A stretch of DNA of 49,754 bases, taken from assembly GCA_913057795.1 (NCBI GenBank), contig CAJXOD010000008.1, positions 1 to 49,754 on the forward strand. Reading direction: 5' to 3'. The notes under the pieces were generated by a model that made no database searches, had not been told where the DNA came from, and saw only the letters and a program-made list of their open reading frames with translations. This DNA is from an uncultured Aquiluna sp. (GTDB lineage Bacteria > Actinomycetota > Actinomycetes > Actinomycetales > Microbacteriaceae). The position numbers and the translations under genes were made by a program. Positions 18,136 through 27,031 of this stretch are shown here, piece by piece. Each line of letters begins with the position of its first letter. Position 1 is the stretch's first letter.

Positions 18136-18185
18136 ACGCCAATCATGACCGATGTTCTGAAAAAAGATTCACTAGGCTCACTTGC

Positions 18186-18755
18186 GTGAGCAGAATAATT
18201 TCGGGAGATGCCGGGTCAATTAGATTGCACTCGGTAGCTAAGTCCACTCGCCCGACAGGGGATCGAGTCAAAGAATCTATTTTTGCCGCCCTAGAGGCTC
18301 GAGGGCTAATAGAAGACTGCGTAGTGCTTGATTTGTTCGCCGGCACCGGAGCGCTGGGTCTTGAATCCCTATCTCGCGGCGCCACCAACGTTATCCTCGT
18401 CGAGAAGAACCCCGAAGCCCACGAAATTTGCCTCGAGAACTCGATTCAGGTCCTTAAAGCGGTTCAAAAAAAACGCCCTGGCGCAGCAGTGTCAAACAAA
18501 AACATAGATGCTTTCAGGTATCTAAAAAACGCAACCCAAGTGTTTGACTTGGTGTTTTTAGACCCACCCTATGAATTTGCCAACAGTGAGCTTCTCGAAA
18601 TCCTGACAGCGCTAAGTGACCAACTGAGCCCAGACGCGACAGTAGTAGTCGAGCGCTCGGATAAAACTGACAATTTAGATTATCCAGATTGGATACGAGT
18701 AATTTCCGACAAAAAGTTCGGTAGCACCCGGGTGCGGATGTACCAAAAAATCTAG
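18186..18755 (+). CDS. rsmD: 16S rRNA (guanine966-N2)-methyltransferase RsmD
   Basis: Methylates G966 of 16S rRNA during 30S assembly, 189 residues. The family start is SRIISGDAGSIRL, the SAM site is LDLFAGTGALGLESLSRGA, and catalytic DPPY is at 126-129. The start is GTG. In many relatives rsmD precedes coaD on the same strand; here it is turned away from recG. Its stop codon overlaps the gltA stop on the other strand (shared CTAG). Confidence 0.93.
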   Translation: MSRIISGDAGSIRLHSVAKSTRPTGDRVKESIFAALEARGLIEDCVVLDLFAGTGALGLESLSRGATNVILVEKNPEAHEICLENSIQVLKAVQKKRPGAAVSNKNIDAFRYLKNATQVFDLVFLDPPYEFANSELLEILTALSDQLSPDATVVVERSDKTDNLDYPDWIRVISDKKFGSTRVRMYQKI

Positions 18756-20023
18756 AGTGAGCGTTCGGCTGGACCTGTGTAGAGCTGCTGCGGCCTACCA
18801 ATACGAGTACTTGGGTCTTCCATCATCTCGCGCCAATGTGCAATCCAACCCGGAAGTCGTCCAACTGCGAACAGCGGTGTGAACATTCGAGGAGGGAAAC
18901 CTAGAGCTTTGTAAATAACGCCGGTATAGAAATCAACGTTCGGGTAAAGCTTGCGCTCCACAAAATACTCATCCGAAAGCGCAACTGCCTCAAGCTCCTT
19001 GGCGATTTCCAGCATCGGATCGTTGATGCCTAATTCACTTAGAACCTGATCAGCAGTCTGCTTAACAATCGTCGCCCTGGGGTCAAAGGACTTATAGATT
19101 CGGTGCCCAAATCCCATGAGTCGAATGCCCTCTTCTTTGTTCTTAATTCGATCTACGTACTGGCTAACGCCCTCGCCGGAGTTTTGGATAGAGCTGAGCA
19201 TTTCCAAAACCGCTTCATTTGCACCACCGTGCGATGGACCAGAAAGAGCGTTTATCCCAGACGCAACGGACGCAAAAATGTTGGCATTTGAGGAGCCAAC
19301 CAATCGAACAGTTGAGGTGCTGCAGTTCTGTTCGTGATCGGCGTGAAGTAATAACAGCGTGTCTAGCGCCTGAGTAACCACCGAGTTCTGAGAATAATCT
19401 TCGGCGTAATTTCCGAATGTCATCTTCAAAAAATTCTCAACCATTGAATAAGAATTATCTGGGTAAAGTAGCGCTTGCCCAATTGAAGATTTATAAGCGT
19501 ATGAGGCAATTACCGGCAGTTTGGCTAAGAGCCTGAGTGTTGAAAGTTCCACCTGCTCAGGGTCTTTGGTGTCAAGCGAGTCTTGGTAGAAAGTCGACAA
19601 AGCACTGACCCCAGCAGACATAACCGACATCGGGTGAGCATCCTGAGGAAAGGCCTTGAAAAAGTCCTTCATGCCCTCATGAATAAGAGTGTGGCGCCTT
19701 AGATTCTGATCAAACTCTTCAGCTTCTGCTGCTGTAGGCAATTCGCCGTAGATTAGAAGATAGGAAGTTTCAAGGAAGCTTTTGTTAGCAGCAAGTTGCT
19801 CAATCGGATATCCGCGATAGCGCAGGATTCCCTTATCCCCGTCAATAAAAGTTATTGCGGATTTTGTGGAAGCGGTGTTTACGAAGCCTTGGTCAAACGC
19901 AGTCAAACCAGTGTTGGTAATTAGATTTGAAATGTCTATGCCCGATGGGCCTTGAGTCGCAGGAATAACCGCATACTCTTCAACTTTGCCATCGATGTCG
20001 ATGGAAACCTTATCCGCGCTCAA
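18752..20023 (-). CDS. gltA: citrate synthase
   Basis: Condenses acetyl-CoA and oxaloacetate at the entry to the TCA cycle, 423 residues, the length of hexameric type II enzymes. Active-site regions: HADHEQNCSTSTVRLVGSS, GPSHGGANEAVLEML (catalytic His) and MGFGHRIYKSFDPRA (second His, and the Asp used in the condensation lies further on). The start is TTG with AGGAG six bases upstream. The preceding 71-bp gap from fdxA contains a small TAGGC/GCCTA hairpin and may carry its own promoter. Confidence 0.96.
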   Translation of the reverse strand: MSADKVSIDIDGKVEEYAVIPATQGPSGIDISNLITNTGLTAFDQGFVNTASTKSAITFIDGDKGILRYRGYPIEQLAANKSFLETSYLLIYGELPTAAEAEEFDQNLRRHTLIHEGMKDFFKAFPQDAHPMSVMSAGVSALSTFYQDSLDTKDPEQVELSTLRLLAKLPVIASYAYKSSIGQALLYPDNSYSMVENFLKMTFGNYAEDYSQNSVVTQALDTLLLLHADHEQNCSTSTVRLVGSSNANIFASVASGINALSGPSHGGANEAVLEMLSSIQNSGEGVSQYVDRIKNKEEGIRLMGFGHRIYKSFDPRATIVKQTADQVLSELGINDPMLEIAKELEAVALSDEYFVERKLYPNVDFYTGVIYKALGFPPRMFTPLFAVGRLPGWIAHWREMMEDPSTRIGRPQQLYTGPAERSL

Positions 20024-20094
20024 TTGCTACTCCTAGTCATGCTTAGGCAACAGCCTAGGGCACTTGTGTTTACCACCAGAAAAAGTTGTGAAAA

Positions 20095-20418
20095 TTACGC
20101 CTGCAACTGCGGGGGCAGAGCGGCAACTATAGGGTGATCTCCGGCGATTGGGCCCACTTTTGCAGCGCCTCCAGGAGAGCCGACTTCGTCGAAGAAATCA
20201 ACATTTACTTTGTAATAGTCGCTCCACTCAGCGGGAATATCATCTTCGTAGTAAATAGCCTCGACCGGACAAACTGGCTCACAGGCACCACAGTCAACGC
20301 ACTCATCTGGGTGGATGTAGAGCATGCGGTCGCCCTCATAGATGCAATCAACGGGGCACTCATCAATGCAGGCCTTGTCCTTCACATCGACACATGGCAA
20401 CGCAATTAAATAAGTCAA
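20095..20418 (-). CDS. fdxA: 7Fe ferredoxin FdxA
   Basis: Electron carrier of 107 residues. Cysteines at 9, 17 and 50 match the [3Fe-4S] ligands, and 21, 40, 43 and 46 match the [4Fe-4S] ligands; C25 is the usual extra. The motif CVDCGACEPVCP is clear. The C-terminal part (EWSDYYKVNVDFFDEVGSPGG) is typical of actinobacterial FdxA. It lies between smpB and gltA on the same strand. Confidence 0.95.
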   Translation of the reverse strand: MTYLIALPCVDVKDKACIDECPVDCIYEGDRMLYIHPDECVDCGACEPVCPVEAIYYEDDIPAEWSDYYKVNVDFFDEVGSPGGAAKVGPIAGDHPIVAALPPQLQA

Positions 20419-20475
20419 AACTAGCTCCTCAGTACTTCAGTAACTCTATCCCGATAAAAGTTGAGAGAAAAGCAC

Positions 20476-20949
20476 TCACCACTCTTTACCAAGAGTTGCC
20501 ACGGCTCTCGCGACTTCTCGGGTGTCCTGAGCCTCTTTTAGGCTCTGGCGTTTGTCATATTCTTTTTTACCTTTGGCAAGAGCGATCTTTACCTTCGCGT
20601 TGCCATCCGAAAAATACAACGACAGCGGAATCAATGTCATTCCTGAGCCACTAATTTTTCCGGCTAGCTTTTCTATTTCAGCCCTGTGCATCAGTAACTT
20701 CCGTCGACGCCTTGTCCCGTGATTTGTCCAAGACCCTGCTAAGAACTCCGGAATGTGAACATTTTCGAGCCAAGCCTCGCCGCGATCGATGACCGCATAG
20801 CCGTCCACCAGAGACGCTCGTCCCTCCCGCAGAGACTTAACCTCGGTTCCAGTCAACACCAAGCCAGCCTCGATCTCGTCCTCTATGAGGTAATCGTGGC
20901 GAGCTTTGCGGTTTGTCGCTACCGCTTTTTGACCGCGTTCCCTTGGCAC
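20476..20949 (-). CDS. smpB: SsrA-binding protein SmpB
   Basis: Binds tmRNA and places it in the A site of stalled ribosomes, 157 residues. Family segments: [39 protein letters not shown], and the basic tail [18 protein letters not shown] that reads the empty mRNA channel. It lies 61 bp after prfB, with tmRNA upstream of prfB. The ftsE-ftsX pair that normally precedes smpB in actinobacteria is missing. Confidence 0.96.
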   Translation of the reverse strand: MPRERGQKAVATNRKARHDYLIEDEIEAGLVLTGTEVKSLREGRASLVDGYAVIDRGEAWLENVHIPEFLAGSWTNHGTRRRRKLLMHRAEIEKLAGKISGSGMTLIPLSLYFSDGNAKVKIALAKGKKEYDKRQSLKEAQDTREVARAVATLGKEW

Positions 20950-21010
20950 TTATGCTCCTAATTGGTGTTGGTTTTACTAAGCCTAGGCGGAGTAAAAGAA
21001 AACTGCAGAG

Positions 21011-22120
21011 CTAGTTTGACTGCCCCATTTTGCGCCACCTGATTCCCGAGGAGATAAAACCCTCGAGTTTTCCATCGAACACATCGTCGGGGTTGTTCTC
21101 CTCGTAGTTTGTTCTTAGGTCCTTAACCATCTGATAGGGGGCTAGAACGTAGGAGCGCATCTGCTCTCCCCAGCTGGCCTTCACATCACCGGCGAGCTCC
21201 TTACGTTTCTCGTTGTCCGCCCGACGCTGGGCATCAAGCAGCTTGGATTGCAAGACCCTCATCGCAGAAGCCTTGTTTTGCAACTGGCTCTTTTCGTTTT
21301 GGCAAGACACGACAATGCCGGAGGGTGTGTGGGTGATCCTCACAGCCGAGTCGGTGGTGTTGACCGATTGACCGCCTGGGCCAGAAGACCTAAAAACATC
21401 TATTCGAATATCTGAGTCCGGAATTTCTACCGATTCAGTAACAGCCATGACGGGCACAACTTCTATTGCCGCAAAAGATGTCTGTCTCTTTCCGGCAGCA
21501 TTAAAGGGACTCATGCGGACCAGACGGTGAGTGCCGGACTCGATTGACAGCTGCCCGTAGGCATAAGGGAAATCCATTTCCACGGTCGCGCTTTTTATGC
21601 CGGCACCCTCCGAGTGAGAAATTTCCAAGACCTTGGCCTTATGTCCATTTTTCTCGGCGTAACGCAAATACATTCGCATTAGCATTTCGGCGAAGTCAGT
21701 CGCATCATCGCCGCCGGCACCGGAGCGCACCGAGAGGATTGCCCCTCTGGGGTCATATTCGCCGTTCAACAAGGTTTGCGTCTCCAGCAGGTCAAGTTCG
21801 CTCGTTACCCTCGCGAGCTCAAGGGCGAATTCGTCTGCTTCACTTTTGTCCTCCAGGGCCATTTCCTTGAAATCCTCTAGGTCTTTTATGTCCTGGCCGA
21901 GCTCCTCTAGCTGAGAAAGTTGCGCCTTGGTGCGCGACAGCTCAGTGGTAACCGCCTGAGCATTCACCTGGTCGTCCCAAATATGCGGATCGGTTGCCTG
22001 CGCCTCTAAGTCGCTGACTCTTGTCTTTAGGCCCTCGGGGTTTAGGACTTTGGAGATCCCCTGAAAGAGAGACTCTAGGTCTCTAATCTGTCTACCAATA
22101 TCTAGCTCAGCCATTTGCAT
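21011..22120 (-). CDS. prfB: peptide chain release factor 2
   Basis: Recognises UGA and UAA stops, about 369 residues. The stop-reading region includes MSPFNAAGKRQTSF (the SPF tripeptide) and the peptidyl-tRNA hydrolysis loop SSGPGGQSVNTTDSAVRITH (GGQ). The reading frame is continuous, so there is no programmed frameshift of the Escherichia coli type. The start may be ATG 22120 or ATG 22114 two codons later; neither has a clear ribosome site. Transcription would follow the tmRNA gene, from which it is separated by a terminator. Confidence 0.95.
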   Translation of the reverse strand: MQMAELDIGRQIRDLESLFQGISKVLNPEGLKTRVSDLEAQATDPHIWDDQVNAQAVTTELSRTKAQLSQLEELGQDIKDLEDFKEMALEDKSEADEFALELARVTSELDLLETQTLLNGEYDPRGAILSVRSGAGGDDATDFAEMLMRMYLRYAEKNGHKAKVLEISHSEGAGIKSATVEMDFPYAYGQLSIESGTHRLVRMSPFNAAGKRQTSFAAIEVVPVMAVTESVEIPDSDIRIDVFRSSGPGGQSVNTTDSAVRITHTPSGIVVSCQNEKSQLQNKASAMRVLQSKLLDAQRRADNEKRKELAGDVKASWGEQMRSYVLAPYQMVKDLRTNYEENNPDDVFDGKLEGFISSGIRWRKMGQSN

Positions 22121-22177
22121 AAGTCTATTGGCCGCGGCCGAGACAGCCGCCTGTTCGGCAGCAAGCCCTCTCGTTAA

Positions 22178-22215
22178 ATAACTAAAGGCCCCGGATTAGA
22201 GGGGCCTTTAGTTAT
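22178..22215 (-). terminator. intrinsic terminator after tmRNA
   Basis: A perfect 15-bp inverted repeat (22178-22192 and 22201-22215) around an 8-base loop, GC-rich at the loop side (GGCCCC/GGGGCC). On the minus strand the stem is followed by TTAACGAG rather than a long T run, but the A/T-rich arms supply U at the base. It starts 11 bases after the mature tmRNA end. Confidence 0.8.
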
Positions 22216-22225
22216 ATGGGGGTTG

Positions 22226-22593
22226 TGGAGATGGGGGGAATTGAACCCCCGTCCATGACATCGATTATGGCTCTTCTACGGGTGTAGCTTCAGAATTCGT
22301 TCTACTCGGCTCCGGCATTTGTTTGAAGCAACTACGCCGACAAGCCCAGTCAAAGTAAAAAGTCCCAACCGCACCTTTGACGCAAGCGGTTAGCTAGATT
22401 TCTAAATGACGTCTGGATCTAGATCGAAATCATACCTAGTCAGACGGACCTCGAGGCTAGCTATGCAGCTAGGGCGAAGTCGGCGCGCTTTGTTTTGGCA
22501 CCTATAGTTTTGAACACATCGTTTACGAGATAAGTGCTCATCCTCGACCCGCTTCTTCCACGCAGCAATGCAATGTCGAAACCGATCATCCCC
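22226..22593 (-). ncRNA. ssrA: transfer-messenger RNA (tmRNA)
   Basis: Rescues stalled ribosomes. The 5' end GGGGATGATCGGTTTCGAC and the 3' T-arm GGGGGTTCAATTCCCCCC are diagnostic. The 5' GGGGATG pairs with CATCTCC at the 3' end, followed by discriminator A; CCA is not encoded. The tag reading frame starts at a resume GCC near 22476 and encodes AKTKRADFALAA followed by TAG. Length without CCA is 368 nt. A CTCGGA/TCCGAG hairpin lies 23-38 bases upstream of the mature 5' end and may belong to the precursor. Confidence 0.96.
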
Positions 22594-22713
22594 ATGTTTA
22601 GTTACTTAGTAGCTCCTCGGAATACTCCGAGCACCTAAGGGTATCAAACATGAGCCACAATTTGTAATAAGAATCGGCAACTCACAGCCGATTACAAGCC
22701 CTAGAATCAGGAA

Positions 22714-23574
22714 GTGCGAAGCGACTTGGCTGCACTCGCGGCCGTTTTTCTCTGGGGTTCCCTGGCAAGCTTGGCAATCTTATTGGACACAGTGCCCCCT
22801 CTTTTGATGACCGGCATTGGCCTAGTAGTGGGCTCTATCATTGCCTTGCCCGTTTCGGGCTTCAGCATCCGAAGGCTGATTCCTAAAAAAAGAGTCCTCT
22901 TGGTTGGCGTTTATGGACTTCTGGGCTACCACTTTGCGCTGTTCGCCGGGCTGCAAAATGCTCCCAGCGTTCAAGCTAATCTCGTGAATTACCTTTGGCC
23001 AATATTTGTTGTGCTGTTGGCTCCACTTTTTATTAGGGGCACGAGCCTTACCTACAAACACTGGATTGCAGGTATTTTGGGCTTTTCGGGTGCCGCATTA
23101 GCTATTTTGTCGGGGACCCAATTAGTCGGCGGATTCGCAGTCGGATATGTTTACGCGGGAATCGCGGCGATTATATTTTCCAGTTATTCGCTGATCAGCA
23201 AATCACTCGCCGACTCGCCAACGGCTGCGGTTGGTGGTTACAGCTTTGTTGCCGGAGTGCTTGCAATTGGGGCCCATTTCGTCTTTGAGCCGCCCGCGAC
23301 AATCGACTCTGTCCAATGGCTGTGGTTGGTCCTTATGGGACTAGGGCCTCTGGGTGGCTCTTTCTACCTTTGGGACTTCGCACTGAAGCATGCTCCAGCT
23401 CAACGAGTGGGCACGATTGCCTTTTTTACCCCACTTATTTCCACGATCCTGCTTCTTACGGTAACCGGCCAGCGCCTGACACTGATGCTCGGGCTGTCGG
23501 CTGCACTGATACTTCTCGCTGCTGTATTTGGTTCGAGGGTGAATAATAAGAACCATGACATCTGGAGAGTTTAG
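22714..23574 (+). CDS. EamA/DMT-family transporter
   Basis: A 286-residue inner-membrane protein with about ten hydrophobic helices in two EamA halves. The first begins LAALAAVFLWGSLASLAILL and the second near GYVYAGIAAIIFSSYSLISKS. The NLVNYLWPIFVVLLAPLF segment resembles YddG-type exporters of aromatic amino acids, but the substrate cannot be read from sequence. The start is GTG, 120 bp from the tmRNA 5' end on the opposite strand. Its end overlaps the following MFS gene by 20 bp. Confidence 0.85.
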   Translation: MRSDLAALAAVFLWGSLASLAILLDTVPPLLMTGIGLVVGSIIALPVSGFSIRRLIPKKRVLLVGVYGLLGYHFALFAGLQNAPSVQANLVNYLWPIFVVLLAPLFIRGTSLTYKHWIAGILGFSGAALAILSGTQLVGGFAVGYVYAGIAAIIFSSYSLISKSLADSPTAAVGGYSFVAGVLAIGAHFVFEPPATIDSVQWLWLVLMGLGPLGGSFYLWDFALKHAPAQRVGTIAFFTPLISTILLLTVTGQRLTLMLGLSAALILLAAVFGSRVNNKNHDIWRV

Positions 23575-24766
23575 AAAGCGCCAGTTAGTCACATCAATCT
23601 ACTTACCCTCTCTCCTGATTACCGCAGCTGAGGGGGCACTCCTACCAATTTTGCCAGTTTCGGCTGTGGTCTTTGGCTTCAGCTTGGCCGAAGCCAGCAT
23701 CGTAACCACTGTCTTGATGGTTTCAACAATGGTCTTCGAGGTGCCAGCATCTTGGCTGAACTCGAAAATCGGCGAGCGTCAAGCCATGATTACCAGTACG
23801 GTTTTGGGTTTTGCCATGACGCTGTTGGCTTTTTTCCATCTGGGTTATCCGGCACTTGTTCTAAGCGCTCTAGGGTTCGGTGCGGCCCATTCTCTGTTTG
23901 GCTTGGCCCGACACAGCCTGCTTGCCGAAATAGTGCCCGAGCAACACCGACCAAAATCGATGTCACTTCTTGGAGGTATGTTTCGCGGTGGCTTGGCCAT
24001 TGGACCGGTGCTGGGTTCAGCGTTCATCGTTTTATACGGTTTTGAATTTGGTTACTTAGCCGCTGCGATTTTGTGCCTGGCGTCTGGAGCTTCAATAATG
24101 CTTGCGCCAAAGGGTCGACTAAAAGTAACGCCGTCCGGTCAAAACGGAAACGTTTGGAAGGTTGCACGACGAGAGGCCCCGAAACTAGCGACGCTAGGAG
24201 TGGCATCTGCGATTATTTCAGCCGGGAGAACCATCAGGCTTATCGGGCTACCCTTGCTGGCAATTCAACTGGGCATCCCCCCGGGCGAAACTTCGTTTAT
24301 TTTTGGTCTGACTGGATTCATAGACTTTGCTCTGTTTTATCTGTCCGGCATCATTATGGACCGTTATGGAAAGTTCTGGTCCTCGGTTCCTACCCTGTTA
24401 GCCCTTGGAACGACGTATCTGTTCTCATTCTTGGTTACCGACGTATTTACCTTCTGGATATTGGCGGCCGTCACCGCTCTTGCCAATGCGCTTTCGGCCG
24501 GCATAAACATGATCCTGGGTGCAGACCTGGCCCCTCCGGGCTCAAGAAGCGAATTTTTGGCAGCCTTTAGGATGCTCACATCCGGTGGCGTGGCCTTGGC
24601 CCCGGCAATGATTACCGTACTGACGGCATCCGTTGGATTGGCAAGCGCTCTCGCGGCAACGGGTTTACTGAACTTCGTTGGGGCGTTCTTGTTTTGGAAG
24701 TATTTGCCTATTTATGCACCTGACTACAAGGCGCCCGATTCGGAGAAACCAGCACTGGAAGATTAG
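23555..24766 (+). CDS. MFS transporter
   Basis: A 403-residue major facilitator protein with about twelve hydrophobic segments. The first half has LVTSIYLPSLLITAAEGALL and, between helices 2 and 3, NSKIGERQAMI, a variant of the DRxGRR loop. The second half has DRYGKFWSSVPTLLALG. The C-terminal tail is acidic. The substrate is unknown; drug or metabolite efflux is likely from the general type. It overlaps the DMT gene, so the two are probably co-expressed. Its stop shares the sequence TTAG with the stop of the convergent OppDF gene. Confidence 0.85.
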   Translation: MTSGEFRKRQLVTSIYLPSLLITAAEGALLPILPVSAVVFGFSLAEASIVTTVLMVSTMVFEVPASWLNSKIGERQAMITSTVLGFAMTLLAFFHLGYPALVLSALGFGAAHSLFGLARHSLLAEIVPEQHRPKSMSLLGGMFRGGLAIGPVLGSAFIVLYGFEFGYLAAAILCLASGASIMLAPKGRLKVTPSGQNGNVWKVARREAPKLATLGVASAIISAGRTIRLIGLPLLAIQLGIPPGETSFIFGLTGFIDFALFYLSGIIMDRYGKFWSSVPTLLALGTTYLFSFLVTDVFTFWILAAVTALANALSAGINMILGADLAPPGSRSEFLAAFRMLTSGGVALAPAMITVLTASVGLASALAATGLLNFVGAFLFWKYLPIYAPDYKAPDSEKPALED

Positions 24767-26427
24767 TCTTTCGGGCCGAAAGTCCGCTTGGCATCTTCCC
24801 TGCGCTTTGCTTGAGCCTCCGGATCCGGCACCGGCACGGCGGCGATCAACCTTTTGGTGTATTCCTGTTGAGGATTTCGAAGAATCTGGTCTTTTGATCC
24901 CCGCTCAACGATGACACCATGCTGCATAACTGCAATGTGGTCGCTCAATAGATCTACCACTGCAAGATCGTGCGAGACAAAAAGCGTTGCAAACTGCTGC
25001 TTCTTTTGAATTTCCTGCAGGAGCTCAAGAACCCGCGCTTGCACCGATACGTCCAGGGCGCTTGTGGGTTCATCGGCAACCAGAAGTTTCGGGTTAAGAG
25101 CCAAAGCCCTTGCGATGCCGACTCGCTGGCGCTGCCCCCCAGATAATTCATGCGGATAGCGATTCCGGTAGGACTTTGGAAGTTCCACCATGTCCAGTAG
25201 TTCGCCGACCCTATCGTTTCGATCTTTAGGACTTTGACCGGCGAGCAAGAGAGGCTCTTGAATGGACTGGCCGATTGGCCAACGCGGGTTTAGAGACGAG
25301 CCCGGGTCTTGAAATACAATGCCAATATTTCTGCGGACAGCCTGGAGATCCTTTTTTGATACCCCCACCATCTTTTGGCCTGCGACTTCGAGTTGCCCGC
25401 TCTTGATTGGCATAAGCCCGACGACAGCTCTTGCAATTGTGGTCTTACCTGAGCCCGACTCCCCGACCAATCCGAGTACCTCTCCAGGGTAAATCTCGAG
25501 AGTAGCATCTTGCACTGCCAAAAAAGCCGGCACTTTACCGCGCTTAGGGTATTCGATGTTGAGGGCTTCCATCTTTAGAGATGGCTCAGCCCTCTCGTCT
25601 CTGGGCCTAGGCTCCGAGACGCTGACTGTACCTAAATGAGGAACCGCTGCAAGTAGTTCCTTGGTGTACCGATGGGTAGGTCGTTTGAAAATATCAATGG
25701 TTGATCCGGCCTCAACGACCAAACCGTCTTTCATGACAATCATGTGATCTGATAAATCTGCCACCACGCCCATATCGTGGGTAATCAAAATAATCGCCGA
25801 ATTAAGTCTTTTATTTAGACCTCGAAGGAGATTCAATATTTCGGCTTGGACTGTCACGTCAAGTGCCGTAGTTGGCTCATCTGCAATCAGCAAAAGAGGA
25901 TCGCATGAGATGGACTGCGCAATCATTGCACGCTGCCTCTGACCTCCCGAGAGTTGGTGAGGGTAGGAGCTGAATGCCTTCTCTGGGTTCGGAAGCTCGA
26001 CCATTGCCAGCAATTCAAGTGCCCTGTTCTTCGCTTGAGCATTTGTCATTCCAGAATTATGAACCTGAATTGCCTCGACAATTTGAAAACCGATCGTGTA
26101 GACGGGATTTAGAGCAGTCATCGGCTCTTGAAAAATCGCCGCAATTTCCTTTCCCCGGATTTGTCTCAGTCGCGCTTTCTCAGCCCCCACTAGCTCTTCG
26201 CCTCGCAGCTTCACCGATCCTGCTGATCTGCCGTTCACAGGCAATAGGCCCAGAAGGCTCATCGCCGAGGTCGACTTTCCGGATCCCGACTCACCCACAA
26301 TGGCCAGAACTTCGCCTGGGCCAACCCTGAAATTAACCCCCGAGGCAGCCATTACCCATTCGCCGTCAACCCAGAAATCAACCGAAAGCCCCGTAGCCTC
26401 GATAATGGTGTGCTTGTCTGCGCTCAC
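24763..26427 (-). CDS. fused ABC ATPase of peptide importer (OppD-OppF type)
   Basis: Energises uptake of oligopeptides or similar solutes, 554 residues with two full ATPase domains. Domain 1 (about 1-260): GESGSGKSTSAMSLLG, LSGGQRQRAMIAQSI, LLIADEPTTALD, ITHDMG. Domain 2 (about 285-540): GESGSGKTTIARAVVG, LSGGQRQRVGIARAL, LLVADEPTSALD, VSHDLAVV. Both have the family C-terminal segment (HRYTKELLAAVPH, QEYTKRLIAAVP). The start is GTG with AGAGG eight bases upstream. It belongs with oppA-oppB-oppC but is separated from oppC by an opposite-strand gene. Confidence 0.93.
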   Translation of the reverse strand: MSADKHTIIEATGLSVDFWVDGEWVMAASGVNFRVGPGEVLAIVGESGSGKSTSAMSLLGLLPVNGRSAGSVKLRGEELVGAEKARLRQIRGKEIAAIFQEPMTALNPVYTIGFQIVEAIQVHNSGMTNAQAKNRALELLAMVELPNPEKAFSSYPHQLSGGQRQRAMIAQSISCDPLLLIADEPTTALDVTVQAEILNLLRGLNKRLNSAIILITHDMGVVADLSDHMIVMKDGLVVEAGSTIDIFKRPTHRYTKELLAAVPHLGTVSVSEPRPRDERAEPSLKMEALNIEYPKRGKVPAFLAVQDATLEIYPGEVLGLVGESGSGKTTIARAVVGLMPIKSGQLEVAGQKMVGVSKKDLQAVRRNIGIVFQDPGSSLNPRWPIGQSIQEPLLLAGQSPKDRNDRVGELLDMVELPKSYRNRYPHELSGGQRQRVGIARALALNPKLLVADEPTSALDVSVQARVLELLQEIQKKQQFATLFVSHDLAVVDLLSDHIAVMQHGVIVERGSKDQILRNPQQEYTKRLIAAVPVPDPEAQAKRREDAKRTFGPKD

Positions 26428-26456
26428 GACATTACCTCTGCGGATAGATTGGAGTC

Positions 26457-27029
26457 ATGCAAGTTTTCAGGTCTACTTTCGGCAGAGTAATTACCATCCT
26501 CGTCGGACTTGTAATGGCCTTGGCCTTGGTTCTTTTTGTCAGAGATTATGGAGTAGCTAGCGCGCTCGGATCTGTTCCACTTGCGGCCCTCTTGGTTTAT
26601 AGCAGCGCAGTAATGTTTTGGCTGCCGCGAGTCGAAGTCGACGATGGTGGAGTGAGAATTGTGAACTTGATACGGAGTCATTACATCTCTTGGGGAGCAA
26701 TTGATCGAGTTGATACTCGCTACGCGCTCGCGGTTTTCGTTGGCCAAAAGAAATACACCGCATGGGGAGCGCCGGCCCCTGGACGCCACGCAGCCTTCTT
26801 TGCCACTAAAGATCAAGGACAGCACCTCCCCGACTCCACCTACCTCGCTGGGACCGTAAGGCCGGGAGATCTTGTAACCAGTGAGTCCGGAGCCGCGGCC
26901 GCTGTAATTAGAAACCGTTGGGAAAAAACTCAAGGGCTGGATTTGATTTCTAGCGTGAACACAGCTTGGCACTTTAGGACCATTTCGGCACTCATCACGC
27001 TCACCCTGCTTGCCGCCTTGGCGTTCTAG
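26457..27029 (+). CDS. PH-domain-like membrane protein
   Basis: A 190-residue protein. Two hydrophobic helices at the N-terminus (about 9-25 and 35-52) precede a predicted bacterial PH-like domain (VEVDDGGVRIVNLIRSHYISWGAIDRVDTRYAL), and one more helix closes the C-terminus (ISALITLTLLAALAF). Such proteins are common and mostly uncharacterised in actinobacteria. It lies on the plus strand between oppC and the OppDF gene, which are both on the minus strand; gaps are 2 bp and 29 bp. A GGAG stands only two bases from the ATG, so a leaderless transcript is possible. Confidence 0.75.
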   Translation: MQVFRSTFGRVITILVGLVMALALVLFVRDYGVASALGSVPLAALLVYSSAVMFWLPRVEVDDGGVRIVNLIRSHYISWGAIDRVDTRYALAVFVGQKKYTAWGAPAPGRHAAFFATKDQGQHLPDSTYLAGTVRPGDLVTSESGAAAAVIRNRWEKTQGLDLISSVNTAWHFRTISALITLTLLAALAF

Positions 27030-27031
27030 TA

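Noticed and set aside
22450-22521. Short ATG-led frame running in phase into the tmRNA tag
   Set aside because: It lies wholly within the tmRNA, whose ends, acceptor pairing and tag are clear; the upstream in-phase codons are chance.
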